Source of the DNA: Hofstenia miamia
Taxonomy: Eukaryota > Xenacoelomorpha > Acoela
Direction: 5' to 3'
DNA: 64,000 nt
Assembly (NCBI GenBank): GCA_004352715.1
Contig: SCFE01000013.1
Span: forward strand, 889,633 to 953,632
Translations under genes and position numbers: made by a program
The notes under the pieces: model-generated
Databases searched by the model: none
What the model was told of the DNA's origin: nothing
The model's input: the letters and a program-made list of their open reading frames with translations, nothing else
Shown: piece by piece, positions 34,291-46,118 of the stretch
Layout: the number at the start of each line of letters is the position of its first letter
How positions within the stretch are numbered: the first letter of the stretch is position 1

Positions 34291-34843
34291 TCAAAACTAC
34301 GTGTTTTAAAAGAATATGAATAGAAATAATTCTCTAAAATGTCTAAGCAATTACATCTATTTCAAATAAGGAACAAAATGCATCGTAATGAAAACATATT
34401 GATCCATTCCCTTTTGAGATTATAGATTATAGAATGAATTGAGTAGATTTGACAGTCAAACATTTTATTAGTCGGGGTTTGACTTTTGCATATTATGCAA
34501 AAATCAAAATTGCAAATGAAATTTTTATTTTAATTAGGTCGGGTTTTTCCAGGTACCCAACGTGCAATTCTTATTCGACTGCAGATAATTACTGTCAGAG
34601 AATATTTCAGAATTTCGAAACCAATTCTAGAAAGAGCTGACGATTGAACTCGGTCCATCTACATATGACTTCAGTTTTACAATTTAACACTTGTTAATTA
34701 GTTGATTAGTTGCAATAAAATTATAATAAAATATAAGACATACAAAAAATTCCATTTAAAAAAGGTTCTCTAAAAATAATTTTAAAATATACACTAATTT
34801 CAAATTTCAATTGATCAATTTTTGAACATTTCGCATAAAATTG

Positions 34844-35237
34844 TCAAATCCAACATTTAAACTTAAAAAATGCTTGCATGTCTGGATCATCGACACTTTT
34901 ACCGTTAACTCCTGCATAAACTTCCATAAGAACTTTAGATTTAAAATTTGCATCTAATATATTCACATATTTTTCAATTACAGGTAGTCCCATTCCTCTT
35001 CCCAAGCTAATAAGATGCTTACAAAGGCGCGAGTCATCAAACATCTTCTCTTTCATCATCAGACGAACAATCTCCCCATGAAGATATACGTCACCAGAAT
35101 CTTCTGTGGATTCCTCCGAAAATGGATAGCGTGTGTACATTTCAATTGCACCATTTGGGTCGTCTTTCTCTAGCAGTTCACCAGCTTCTATATACGCATC
35201 ATGATATTCTGGACACAGCTTAATAGTTTCTTCATAC
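34844..35237 (-). CDS. last exon (4) of the beta-sandwich/RING/TPR gene
   Basis: The acceptor ATTTTTAG at 35238-35239 supplies the G that completes a Trp codon begun at the end of exon 3, giving AKHW|YEETIKLCPEYHDAYI, a continuous TPR helix pair. The exon then encodes AGELLEKDDPNGAIEMY and ends FKFKCWI before a stop. The tail containing VYAGVNGKSVDDPDMQAFF is compact and not low-complexity, so it is probably a conserved C-terminal module. Confidence 0.82.
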
Positions 35238-38200
35238 CTAAAAATATACGCTCAGTAATTAATGACAGCAAAGTAACTCCATATCTTGAACTTAAATAGT
35301 ACTAGAATAATATTATACGATATACATACCGTGAAATTACATGTAAATTGTATATGAGGATGATATTCTTCGATATTTCAAAGGTCTTTACTTCCTAGTA
35401 TGGGCGCCTCTTAATGTAATTTCAAATTTATATATATATATTATATATATATATATATATATATCTTTCTTTAAGTGATACACCAACTATTTCACTGCCA
35501 AAATTATTCAGCGTCTTCTAATAAAGTATTGCTTCCTCTGCATTCTCAGCCAGTACATGCCACTGTCATACAACATGTAAGTCAAAAATAGAAATTGCGC
35601 AAACTTGCTAATTTATTAATTATCTTTTAATTGAAAATGAAGATCCAATGGACATGGGAATCCATGGAAAAGCGGATCTTTAAGCCCATTTCCATGTAGA
35701 AAGTAAATAAAAAAGTGATGTATCCCTTGGGGTTTAAACATAATACAATACCAGATTTTCTGCCCGTATAGATATTCAGTCGATTTGGCAGTGTATAATT
35801 AAGTACTTTTCGAAATTGTCATCAACTGTTGTAATTAAGTGTCTCTGTACTATTTTTATTTCGCTTATTAATCTGAAATGTATTTATTGTTTCATCAACA
35901 ATAACAGTATTAATGACTGGAAAAGAATCAAATTATTATCTTAAAGCTTAGAAGGAATGCAAAATTTGATCAAAAATAAAACCAAACTTTATAACATGAA
36001 ATTTAACTCCTACTTAGATTAAAAATATTTTGAAGAAACTATTAAAAATTTGTAATTACTTCAGTTAAATATAATTAAACAGGAAATAAAATGAATACCA
36101 ATGTTTTGCACCGGCTAAGTCATTTTTCACAGCCATGCAACGCGCTAAACCCAATCTAGTCAAATGTGAAGGTTTGTTAGAAACATCAATGTTTAGAACC
36201 TTTTCTTTTTTACTTTCCAAATTTCTATTCTCATTTGGCTGTGGGGATTGAAGTTCTGGCATAACCGTGGTTTTTTGAGAAGTATTTGGAGGAACAGGCT
36301 TAGAAGGTTGTTTAACGTTACCAGTCGGTTTTTTAATAGTAGGATTTTTTGCAGGAGTAGATTTACCAGGTGTGTTTTTTTGAATAGGCTTTGCAGCGGG
36401 TGCTTGCGGTTTTTTGACTGGTTGTTTTGAACATTTTTCAGCAGGTTTTGCTACTTTTGTTTCAATTTTACTCTCTTCTTTAAATGATTTATTGAGATTA
36501 CTCCATTGATCTGAAAACCACTTCTGTTTCTTAAGACCATTTGATGGTTCCCCACTAGAAATAACGTTTTCCAATTCAAGACTAGCTTTAAAACTTGCAA
36601 TAGCGTTTTCTAATTGGCTTTCTTCACCTAACTGATTATAGGTCTGCAATTGAGATTCTCCTAGAAGGCACAAAGCAAACGAGTTTCTAGGAAATGACAA
36701 GCAAAATTTTTGAGAAGAATTTAATTTCAAACTAGCTAATTCTTGACTGTTGGGCAGACCGCAAGTCATCGTGAGTGGCACGAGCCTACTAGCAAGAGTT
36801 GCGATTTCGGCGTTATTATCAGAAATTAACATTCTGTTATATTGACAGTCCAATAAGGAAGACATCAATTGCTGATATTGATCTGCTCTCTTCTTGATCA
36901 TTTTCAAACCCGAGACTAACCATTTACAACACAGTTGGGCTGAAGGCTTAAGATTAACACAAAAAGAAACTGATTTGCAAAGAGCTGAAAGTGTCAAAAA
37001 GTTTAAATTGTGCCAAAGCGATTCCCCATATAAATGTGTTTTCTCTGAATCTCCAAGATGAAGTTTATACAAAACACTTTCTTGAAGGTATGCACTGATC
37101 TCTTCTTTATGTTCATTGGCGGATTGATCATTAATGCTTAATGCATAAGCAAGTAGTAAATATGATATTTGAAGCGAAGGCTTTATTGAGATAGATTGCC
37201 GTAGTCTTGCAATTGCCGCCTCATATTCACCACGTTCTAAATGCATTCTACCAGCGTGAAGATTGTATTCTGCATTTTCAGGAGAAAGTGCCAATGCGTC
37301 AAAAAATTTGCTTGCAGCTCTACCTAATAAAGTTTCTGTTGTCACCATTAAGGAAGCAAGTTTACCAGCCTGTGTTGCTTGCTGAGATTTCCATGAAAAT
37401 AGAGACTGAACATAATCGGCTTTATCTGATTTTCCAGAATTTTTAAGCGATTGATATTCTTTCTCAATCCCTTGGAGTTTTTGACTAAGTGGTGCATAAC
37501 TAGAAATTCCATGCAGGGCGCAAATTCCATTAATTTCATCTTCTTTTCCAGCTTTAATTGCTTCATTTTCAATTGCATCATTGGCATCTGTTTCATTTGT
37601 AGAAGCACTAAAAACATCTTTTGCAATATGCTGTTCTTCCAGCAGAAGGGCTAGATAAAAATGCAGTTCTGCTAATTTCGGCTTGGTCTTTATAGCCGTA
37701 GCAACCATAGCAATAGCTTCTTTTAATATACTTAAGGCGCTATTTGCATTCTTGCTAATTTCATTTAAATATTCAACAACTTTGCTTTTGGCATCTTTGA
37801 GCAAAATCTCGGCAGTCGAGTCATCAAGCATGAAATCTACTAGCTTAGATTCCCATTTGCTTTTGGGATTTAAAGGCAGACAATGTGGTAAAAATTCTGT
37901 AACAACTCCACTACATATCTGCTTTTGATGAAATTTTTCAAATTCAGAAGACAGTTTTTTGTTACATTTACCACACGTGACCTGATCGCAGACATATTTA
38001 TGTTTGTCTACACACTCTTTGAAATGAGATGAGAGATTTGCTAATGTAGACTCGAAAGCACAGTCCTTAATGGGGCACGTGACCTCGGCCTTAGAGATGT
38101 CTCCATTCATATTTTCATCATTACAACTCCAATTACTTGGTAAAACATTTCCATTCAAAGGGTTAACTTTCGAATGAAGTGTCAGCATTTCTATGCAAGT

Positions 38201-41200
38201 GGTACAAAAAACATTTGCTGTGTCCTTGATCTTAATGGGAGCGTGGATGCAATTGATGCAAATCGGGCACATGAATTTCACATACTGGTCGATGTTTTTG
38301 AAAACTGGTGGCATTGGAATAGGACTCCGCATAAATGTTATCGTATAAGTCTCTGTGCAGCTACCGTCCGCCGATCCAACTAAAATAGAAACAAATGTAG
38401 ATGACACGTCTAACTGAACGACTTCAGTGCTAGACTTCTCATTTATCTTGACCGTTGCTGATTTATCACTAGGAACAGCGCTAATTTCAACTGAACTACA
38501 TTGCCAAACAACACTGGCATAATAGTCTTTGATGTTAGAGGAGAATTCAGGAAGAATTGTTTCATTTTTAACAGATAAACTGGATAGTGTTGCATTCTGC
38601 GGGGACAGTCTATTCAATTTCACCTAAATATATTCGAATTGCATATATTATAAATAACAACTGCAATTTTATAAACTTTTTAATACCATGTTATAGCATT
38701 AATTATAATTTCTTCATCAAAATTACAATGATAAAAAAAATTGATTAATATTCCTATCTATTGATTGATATCGTAAATATGTCCAATAATTCAGAGGCTA
38801 ATTTGTTCAGTAAAATGCTTAAAGATCTTTTAGTTTGAAATCAATTTAGATTGCAGATACATGAATACATCTTTAAATTTTGTATAAATAATTTTTTTTG
38901 TAAAATACGATAAAATCTGAAATAAACGAAATTTCGACTCTCAAATGATAACGATTTTTACAATATATTAATACATGACAAAAATTATCCCCAAAAAGCG
39001 TGTATTTTGATATTTCACTAGGGCAACCAAGCTTTTTTTATGAAAAAATGCTCTTCAGCTACTTAAAGATAAAACAATTGAATGTTTGAAATATGACGGT
39101 AATGGAAATTATGATTCAAGAAAAACGCATAATGGATACTTTCCAACACCTAATTCTTAGTCTTAGATCTGATAACTGAAAAGAGAAATCTGTGACTAAT
39201 TGAAACTAATTCTCTCGAAAGCTAGAATGTGAAATATTAAGTGAAAACGGAAAGCATGGTGCCATTAAGACGCGAACATTCGAATTCGGCAGAATGAAAA
39301 TGTAGAAAAAAAGCATGAAATTTCAACATGATCATTTCAATATTTTTTATGTTATCAACATAATCCATGTCATTGTAAATCTCACTATTTTATTAATTGT
39401 TGTGTAAAAATGTGTTGGAAGAAACATAGCTACTGATTACAATTAGAGACAAATCTTCATTGTGCAAATCTAAGAAACAGGATAAAATGAATCAAATCGG
39501 TAAATAAATCATACTCGAAAATTGAATAATTATTAAAATAAAATACTACATTGAACTACTGAATCCACAAAAAAATAATGAAGAAAAAGTCAGTGTTGTT
39601 ACAATTGCTTACAATATAAAATAGTGAATTTACACTGTAAACAAATCAACGTACTTACACTACAACTACCAATACAATGTACTGTTTGAACACGATTCAT
39701 AATAAATTGTATTTTACTAAATAGTTAGTTCATGTAAAATAATCTACATGATATATTTTTATAAGGCTCAGCAACTGAAAGCTAGTGTCGAGAATGTTCT
39801 CATTGCAATCAGGTTATTCATGTCATTAGTGGACAGGAGTACATCTTCTCGTTCGTCAATAAAATTCTACATTTAAGAAACACAATACATCTTACCACTT
39901 GTCAAAAGAACTAGTCTGATGCAAACTTGAATGATGGGATATTTGTTGCACAAAGTAAACTCTCAAAATTCACTAAAATCTCAATCGATATCTCTAACAA
40001 CTACAATGATTTTATCTAAAGAGTGCATGGTGAAGTTGTTATTCAACGTAGTAAATGGAATGCTACAAATGAGGCAGAAAACTTGAAGAAATTGCTGCTG
40101 TTTGTGCAGTTGATCAAAGAATAACTATTTTATAATGTTTGCATAGTTTTTTAGGTCTATAAGTATGCAGAACGCTGTCCAGAGAAGTGAACTTAAGATA
40201 ATATTAACATAGACTTTTAAAGTACAAAAATATTTACTTTTATCGATAGATTTTTTTTGACAAGCACACACACACAGGCACCAGGTAGAACTATTGCTGC
40301 AACAACATCTTCTAGGCAAAGGAATTTCAATTAATAGGTGGGATAATAATAGGAAGGTATTTAATATGAAAACATTTTCCGACCATTTAAAAAAATAAGT
40401 GCAGAAGCTATTTGATAATGGAGAAAAACGACGATATTTTATTCCATCTCATCTACTATACCAAATTATTGACTTAACCACTCCTGAAAATATGAAATGT
40501 TATTGAATTTGCTGATCTGCTTTCGAGCATGTACATGCAGAATAATTCAATATAATCATAAATCAGAGAAATTTTGTACTGAAACTATGTTGCATCGCTT
40601 GTCAATACCTTATACTGTAAGACATTACTACCATCTTCAGAGCAAGATTCTACCACAAATTCTGTTTCTTTTCCAGGAGGCAGATTGACAATGTTCTTGT
40701 TTCTATTTCCTTTAATATTACAGGAGGCTGCAGAATCAAGTAACTTCCAATTAAATTTGACCTTTTCCACGGAGCTATCTACCTAAAATAAAGTAGGTAA
40801 GAAAATTATTTAGATTTTGACAAGCATTCCAAATGAGCTAAATTCAACTCATTGATATATATATATATATATATANNNNNNNNNNNNNNNNNNNNNNNNN
40901 NNNNNNNNNNNNNNNNNNNNNNNNNNNNNNNNNNNNNNNNNNNNNNNNNNNNNNNNNNNNNNNNNNNNNNNNNNNNNNNNNNNNNNNNNNNNNNNNNNNN
41001 NNNNNNNNNNNNNNNNNNNNNNNNNNNNNNNNNNNNNNNNNNNNNNNNNNNNNNNNNNNNNNNNNNNNNNNNNNNNNNNNNNNNNNNNNNNTATATATAT
41101 ATATATATATATATAGTTATTCTAAATTTTGTGTACGAATTCATTCAGTAGATCTTAACATCAAATTGAATAGATTGAAATTTTTAAACTATGAACCGAA

Positions 41201-41580
41201 TTTTTATCTTTCTTCATATTTATACAAAAGGAATTGTTTATTGAATGTATATTTCTTAAAATACTTGTTTTTGCCTATAAAACTTAAGCATGCAAATAAA
41301 CTAATTAAAAAATAAATAGGCGTCGATTCAACTGTTCGAATTTAAAAATTACTCATTTTCTTACCGACCAAACGATTACCTTTTTTCAAAAATTAGATCG
41401 AACCGTGGTAATCCGCAATTAATAGTCCAAATGAAATTTCTATAAACCGATTAAATTGCAAATATAATCAATTGAATATGTAAACCTTACTTGTCCCGCG
41501 TATTGAAAATGATCCTTAGAGAATGTCGGAAGCAGAGTGCAGACGTCTACACTGAGATTTTGCAAACGCGCTTCGTCCAT
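34844..41580 (-). CDS. four-exon gene: beta-sandwich / RING-TRAF zinc / TPR protein (~1060 aa)
   Basis: Exons on the minus strand are 41580-41491, 40782-40609, 38623-36099 and 35237-34844. Junctions are GT..AG with phases 0, 0 and 2, totalling 3183 nt including the stop. The predicted protein starts MDEARLQNLSVD. Residues 4-93 and 94-187 form two cadherin-like beta-sandwich repeats (PF12733-like: L--LSV, LP-FS, F-Y, then a strand ending Y-V---R). Residues 207-231 have RING-like C-P-I-C and FCTTC. Residues about 271-325 carry C-x4-C-x11-H-x3-C and a second C-x2-C ... H ... C knuckle, like TRAF zinc fingers. TPR-like helices follow near 395-420 and 525-585, then a Lys/Pro-rich linker near 820-890, then a TPR (AKHWYEETIKLCPEYHDAYI) across the last junction. 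Role unknown; the architecture suggests a cytoplasmic scaffold or ubiquitin-related factor. No signal peptide or membrane segment is visible. Confidence 0.8.
35238..36098 (-). other. intron 3 of the beta-sandwich/RING/TPR gene, with TA microsatellite
   Basis: This 861-bp intron carries a (TA)n run at about 35430-35465 and no other recognisable element. Confidence 0.7.
36099..38623 (-). CDS. exon 3 (841 codons) of the beta-sandwich/RING/TPR gene
   Basis: The acceptor TATTTAG at 38624-38625 precedes GTGAAATTG, so the first residue is an internal Val, not an initiator Met. The exon stays open to a CATTG|GTATTC donor at 36098-36097. It holds the second beta-sandwich repeat, the zinc region, the TPR-like middle and the Lys/Pro-rich linker. 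Antisense ORFs on the plus strand in this interval are shadows. Confidence 0.88.
38624..40608 (-). other. intron 2 of the same gene
   Basis: About 2 kb of AT-rich sequence without recognisable transposon or exon. It is the longest stretch within this gene and appears free of insertions, unlike the CPEB introns. Confidence 0.6.
40609..40782 (-). CDS. exon 2 of the beta-sandwich/RING/TPR gene
   Basis: 58 codons between a TATTTTAG acceptor and an AAG|GTATTG donor, phase 0 at both ends. It encodes VDSSVEKVKFNWKLLDS, then NLPPGKETEFVVESCSEDGS and NVLQYK, the last strands of the first beta-sandwich repeat. It completes strand order with exon 1 on one side and VKLNR of exon 3 on the other. Confidence 0.82.
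40876..41091. other. assembly gap (216 N) in a TA microsatellite
   Basis: Both flanks (40853-40875 and 41092-41115) are (TA)n, so the gap is almost certainly an unresolved dinucleotide repeat in intron 1 of the beta-sandwich/RING/TPR gene. No exon need be missing. Confidence 0.95.
41491..41580 (-). CDS. first coding exon of the beta-sandwich/RING/TPR gene
   Basis: 30 codons from ATGGACGAAGCG to CAA|GTAAGG (phase 0). It encodes the first strands of repeat 1 (LQNLSVDVCTLLPTFSKDHF). The Met at 41580 was chosen because the protein then begins directly with the domain. An in-frame Met further upstream at 41643 is possible, but a TTTAG lies between, so an upstream non-coding exon is likely. Confidence 0.75.
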
Positions 41581-41599
41581 TCTATGAATGCAACTAAAT

Positions 41600-42100
41600 T
41601 TTGGTAGAACACGTAAAGCAACTTGATAATATAATACATGCAAGCGTACAAATGCGCATCATTAATACTTAAATATATGAATAAACTTGAGAAACAATAA
41701 AATTAAAAACTAGGGTAAATTACTAAATAGTTTAAAAGTAATCAATTTGAGGGAATAGTAGTTTTTAGCTTCAATATTTAGGAAAGTAATTGTTATCCAA
41801 GCAAAAACTATATTGACATTTGAAATAATAATAATGATAACTACAGAAAATTATTTATTCATAATCAGGCCCCAATCATAGTTAAAATATACGAAATTAG
41901 TTCCTATATATTAATTTTAGGTTAATTTTTTGATACTTGCATTGCATAATTTTCTTAACTACCTAAAGCCGCTCTAAATAAATAATATTAACTGAAGCAA
42001 ACATAACATATTCAAAGCCAAAAAACAAAGCTCGACAAAAACTATCTTCTCATCATCTGCAAACAAGAATGACACTCTTCCAAGATTTTCTTTAATTTCA
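41600..42100. other. upstream flank of the four-exon gene, nothing recognised
   Basis: AT-rich DNA that must contain the promoter and any non-coding first exon of the minus-strand gene. No clear core promoter motif can be called by eye. Confidence 0.35.
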
Positions 42101-42109
42101 GACAGTTAA

Positions 42110-42700
42110 TTTGTCTCTCACCGCTATTTTGACGGGGTCCCAGGCCCCTGGAAGCTCAGGCAACCCCTCCTAGACAACAAGGCTAAAAGTAAAATCAGCA
42201 TGTAAAAATAAAATTGGTTAATTCAATTGTTGTAACATGGCTTCTAATAATGCAATTCTAAAGTCTATTTTGTCTATATTTTCAAAAAATTTTCGCGGGG
42301 CTTCACCCCGGCCTTTGGTCACTTACTTAATCACTATACTAGATGACCTCACAAGTCAGAAAATCTGCACACGCCCAAGGATGCAACAAAAATAAAATAG
42401 TGTACAGACTTGGTAAAATTTTAGTTTATGTTATAAAGGAAGTCGAAATTTCCATCAACCCCTCTTAAATGCGCATCGACCCCCTTAGGTGATTATGCTG
42501 GCTACGGGCCTGCGAGGTCCAGACCCCAATCGGGGAAAAGTAACAAAGACGACCGGATCCCTATGCCTAGTAATCAATAGGTGTAGGGGTGAGTGTGAAC
42601 AAGGCCTACTGTAATCACGGCCTGGCGATTTGCAGTAAAATTCACAAAAATGAGAGCGCAAACACACTTCGCCACAGACCAAGATTTGATGCAACAAATC
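42110..42700. repeat. GC-rich dispersed repeats
   Basis: 42120-42180 (GGGTCCCAGGCCCCTGG) and 42262-42380 (related to 16340-16560) form one patchy element. 42500-42640, with GGTCCAGACCCCAATCGGGG and CACGGCCTGGCGATTTGC, is another; a short inverted relative of its end (GCAAATCACCAGGCCGTGAT) recurs at 43138-43158. No coding sequence. These look like non-autonomous elements of unknown family. Confidence 0.4.
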
Positions 42701-44720
42701 ATTTTAAGTAACCAAATCAAAGAATTAGCTACTGTATACATCTATGCATCTTTTAGAGAGATTTGCTTCATTGAAAATGGCAAAAAACACCTTCAAATAT
42801 AATGAGGCCATTCACAATAAACAATCATCTTTCTGCATATCAAAATTTATGATTTGATCTCATAAAAATCAGCGAATATAAATATACACAAGCAGAACTG
42901 TGGCTCTAACCTTTCTACTTTGAGATGAAATATTTGTAGAAATTTAAATTACTTATTTGCCTGTGAAAATCTTTAATTGTTTAATGAACCCTTTCTGTTG
43001 CCAAGCAAATGCAATGGTTGTAAACTCCACAAATGTGATGGGAATATTTTATATACTTTGTATTGCATATTTGGACAAAAATTTACACTAATTCCATCTT
43101 GCAAGAGTATTTATTGCTACTTTTCTTTTGTTGAACTGCAAATCACCAGGCCGTGATTAAAGTAGGTCTTGGTGTGGACCATGAAAAAGAAAGTGTCATT
43201 AAACGAGAAAAATGACTGCAATACACAACATTAATTTAATCCTCGCAATTCTATTCTCATAATAATATTTAATGAAACGAAAAATCTCTTTAAATATTTT
43301 CTATAGTAGTAAGCAAAGCTTAGATGTTTCTGGCACATCTCATCATGTGAAATTTGTTCCATATTTAGTCCAAAAATATTCAAATTGATTTTATTTTTTT
43401 TGTAGACACGACCAGAAGGGGCAAATCATTGCAGATCATGTCAAAGCCAAATCAATGCACGTACACAAGCTTTTTATTAAACACAACATTGCGAGTACAT
43501 ATTCGGCTGGATTTTGCACATCGTTGCTTAGCACTCACATTCATTTTAATACAGTTAATGATCCCATTTTTAAACCGTTTCTGAAATAATGTTATATTTA
43601 ATTTTTGGCAATATGTAATTAAACGGTTATTATTGGAACATGTTAATTCCTAAAGACTTCAAAATCTGAAAAAAACATTCTTTTAAAAGAAATTTATAAG
43701 ATTATCAATGAAAATTTTGGTTTAATAAATTTTAATTTGCACCACTGCAAAGGGACGAAAAACCATTTTTAGAACATAAACATTTGTATGTGATATATTG
43801 ATAAAAGAAATTTTTTGATTGAAAAGTTAAAATTTTATTACAAGAGTTTATCTAAAATTAATTTGCTGGGTTAATTCAAAACAGCGTTTTCACAAGATTT
43901 GATAACCCAGTATTTTGAAATATTTTCTATTTGAAATGTTAAACAACATTTTTAACTCATTGAAACTCTAGAATGGTAGTTAGGCTATTTAGGAGAAAAC
44001 TTAATTTAATAGCAGACATTGCGAACAGAAAACAAAGTCTATATTTAACGCACATTTAAACAACTTCAACACTAAGCATTTGTGAATTAGTAATTCTAGT
44101 TAATTTATTTAAAGTTTTCTGTAAAGATCAATAAAAGTCAAGAATTAATTAGACACACAAAGTTTGAATAATCTATTAAAAAGATGGTAGTTGCTAGCAT
44201 CTTCATTTTACAAAATCCTAATGTCAGGAAAAGTCACCAGGATAAATTTCTTTGAGTTTAAATTTGCTTGCATTATAGTATAATTATTTTATTAGGAATA
44301 CAACAGTTCTGTAACAATGCACAAAATTTATGATTTAATTTCCGCATTGAATCTGAGCTGCATAATCATTTTTAATATATTTAATCTTTCATTAAAGCTA
44401 AACATAGGAAATAAATCAGACAGAACATTACTTTCTATTGTTGAAAAATCAAATAAAAAAATCGAGACAATCAACTAACTCAAATAGGCCCTTGCATTCC
44501 AAACAGAAAAAGAATTGTAAAATCCGTAGAAGAAATAGCACTGATTTTACCATACTGAAACAGTTGAAATAACGCAGAAAATAAAAACGACACAAATGAT
44601 TAACATTTACAATTCAACAAAATCTATGTAGTCCTAACAATACTGTTTAAAAATTTTGTAAATTACGCTTCAAAATTTTCAGAATATAAATTCTCCGTAA
44701 CTCGCGGTATCCTTATGACT
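42701..44720. other. no gene recognised
   Basis: AT-rich DNA without domains or notable repeats, apart from the GGCCGTGAT-containing patch at 43138-43158. A (TA)n run follows at about 44724-44765. Confidence 0.4.
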
Positions 44721-44830
44721 ATGGAATATATATATATATATTTATATATATATATATATATATAAGTAGTAGTAGCAGGCATTTGCTATCTAAACAACTA
44801 AAGAGAGTAATAAATGCATTAGTAAGAACT

Positions 44831-45302
44831 ACCGTAAATCTTCGTGTATAAGCTGCACCTGTAACATAACATTTTGCTTAAAAGTTTGTGGTGCGGCTTA
44901 TAGACGTAGTCTAAAAATTATATCTGTAAACTTCTCACTAAGTTCAGTGTTAAGGTATATCTTAGAATGCGCAAATGTTGAAAAAATTACTCAACAATAA
45001 GACACTAGGTATACATGCACACCACTCAATTTTTCTCTTTTGGACGCCACGTGTTTGAATGTGGTGGCCGATTTGGAAATCTATGGCTAAATTAAGTTTG
45101 TTAAATCAATGGATAACATATTGGGAAGGACAAAATTAGTGTGACATTGCAAATGTGGCTTGGTACATGCTGCATATTTGTAATTCAAAAAACAACCTTC
45201 AAAGTTTGGGGTGCAGCTGATATGATGGCGGCCTCAGCCTACTAATAAATAAATGTTTATTAGTCGGGTTGTGTGGCGGCTTATGCTCGAGGATTTACGT
45301 TA
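44831..45302. repeat. MITE with TA duplication and nested hairpins
   Basis: The left end reads TACCGTAAATCTTCGTG and the inverted right end TAACGTAAATCCTCGAG; both continue into ATAAGC(T/C)GC, so about 24 terminal bases pair with few mismatches next to TA. Just inside the left end the ATAAGCTGCACC block is mirrored by GGTGCGGCTTATA at 44890-44905, making a separate hairpin, and a third partial GGTGCAGCTGATA lies near 45212. There is no ORF, so it must have been mobilised by a transposase in trans, probably of the Tc1/mariner type. Confidence 0.65.
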
Positions 45303-46025
45303 ATTAATAAGACTGTTATTTTTTTACGTAAAAAAACCCATTTTTACATATTCTTTTTACTTCAAAATTTGAAATTAATTGAATCTAAATTCTTCTTAGA
45401 TATTTTAGTCAACACTACAAAGCTATAATTAAAAACAAAAACACCATTGTTATATCAATTATATGATACTTTCAGATTTCCTATATGAAAGCGAATGGCT
45501 TACTAAATTTTGACTTTATTCACTTATGTTAGACCAGGTTATTACAAATAAGCATACATTTTATTGAACATTAGGATCTGACAAAGAAAACAGAATTTTT
45601 AAGTGCTCCATAGAACAATGTTTAATATGAAAAGGCAAGAGACAAGTACAACCTTTCAGAAATGCTACACATCACCAGTTATATAAAACTGCAGTAGGCC
45701 TTTCGACCGTAAGCATAAATAAAAGGATTTAAATTACATAATCATGACTATTGCTAGAAATAAATTAATACACAATTGTAAATCTGGATTTTTAAGAAAT
45801 AATCTCTATAAATAGCTTGTTTTGTGAAGGTATTTATGACAACATTTTGTGCGCTAATCAGCCATATAACTGTTACTGCATGGATTAATAGAAATTTTTT
45901 CTTAGGAAATTTTCTGAGTTTTCCAAGATGCTATATCATAGACCCCATACAGAAAAACATCAAATTTTGATACTGCAAATGTTGACCCGCGGGCTTGCAT
46001 ACAATGCACATACTCTTAAATAAAA
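45303..46025. other. no gene recognised
   Basis: AT-rich sequence with only short ORFs. Confidence 0.35.
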
Positions 46026-46118
46026 TACCGATCAATTTTTTAGGCGAGAAACCGCGGTATCGGCATTTTTCGGTATTGGCAAAATACTGCGGTATCGGTA
46101 TACCGCCGGGCCCTACTC
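46026..46118. repeat. CGGTAT-rich terminus, probably of a hAT-type element
   Basis: Iterated ACCGCGGTAT, CGGTATTGG, GCGGTATCGG and TATACCGCCGGGCCCTA lie within 90 bp. Such alternating CGGTAT/ATACCG tracts ending in GGGCCC are typical of hAT-like element ends. Only one end was found. Confidence 0.35.

Noticed and set aside
36248-38383. Plus-strand ORFs inside the large minus exon
   Set aside because: They are antisense shadows of the 841-codon exon, whose frame carries recognisable domains.
38623-38623. Start of the 841-codon exon as an initiator codon
   Set aside because: The codon is GTG directly after a TATTTAG acceptor, and two upstream exons complete the first beta-sandwich repeat in phase, so it is internal.
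40806-41151. Ile-Tyr repeat ORFs on both strands
   Set aside because: These are translations of a TA microsatellite plus Ns.
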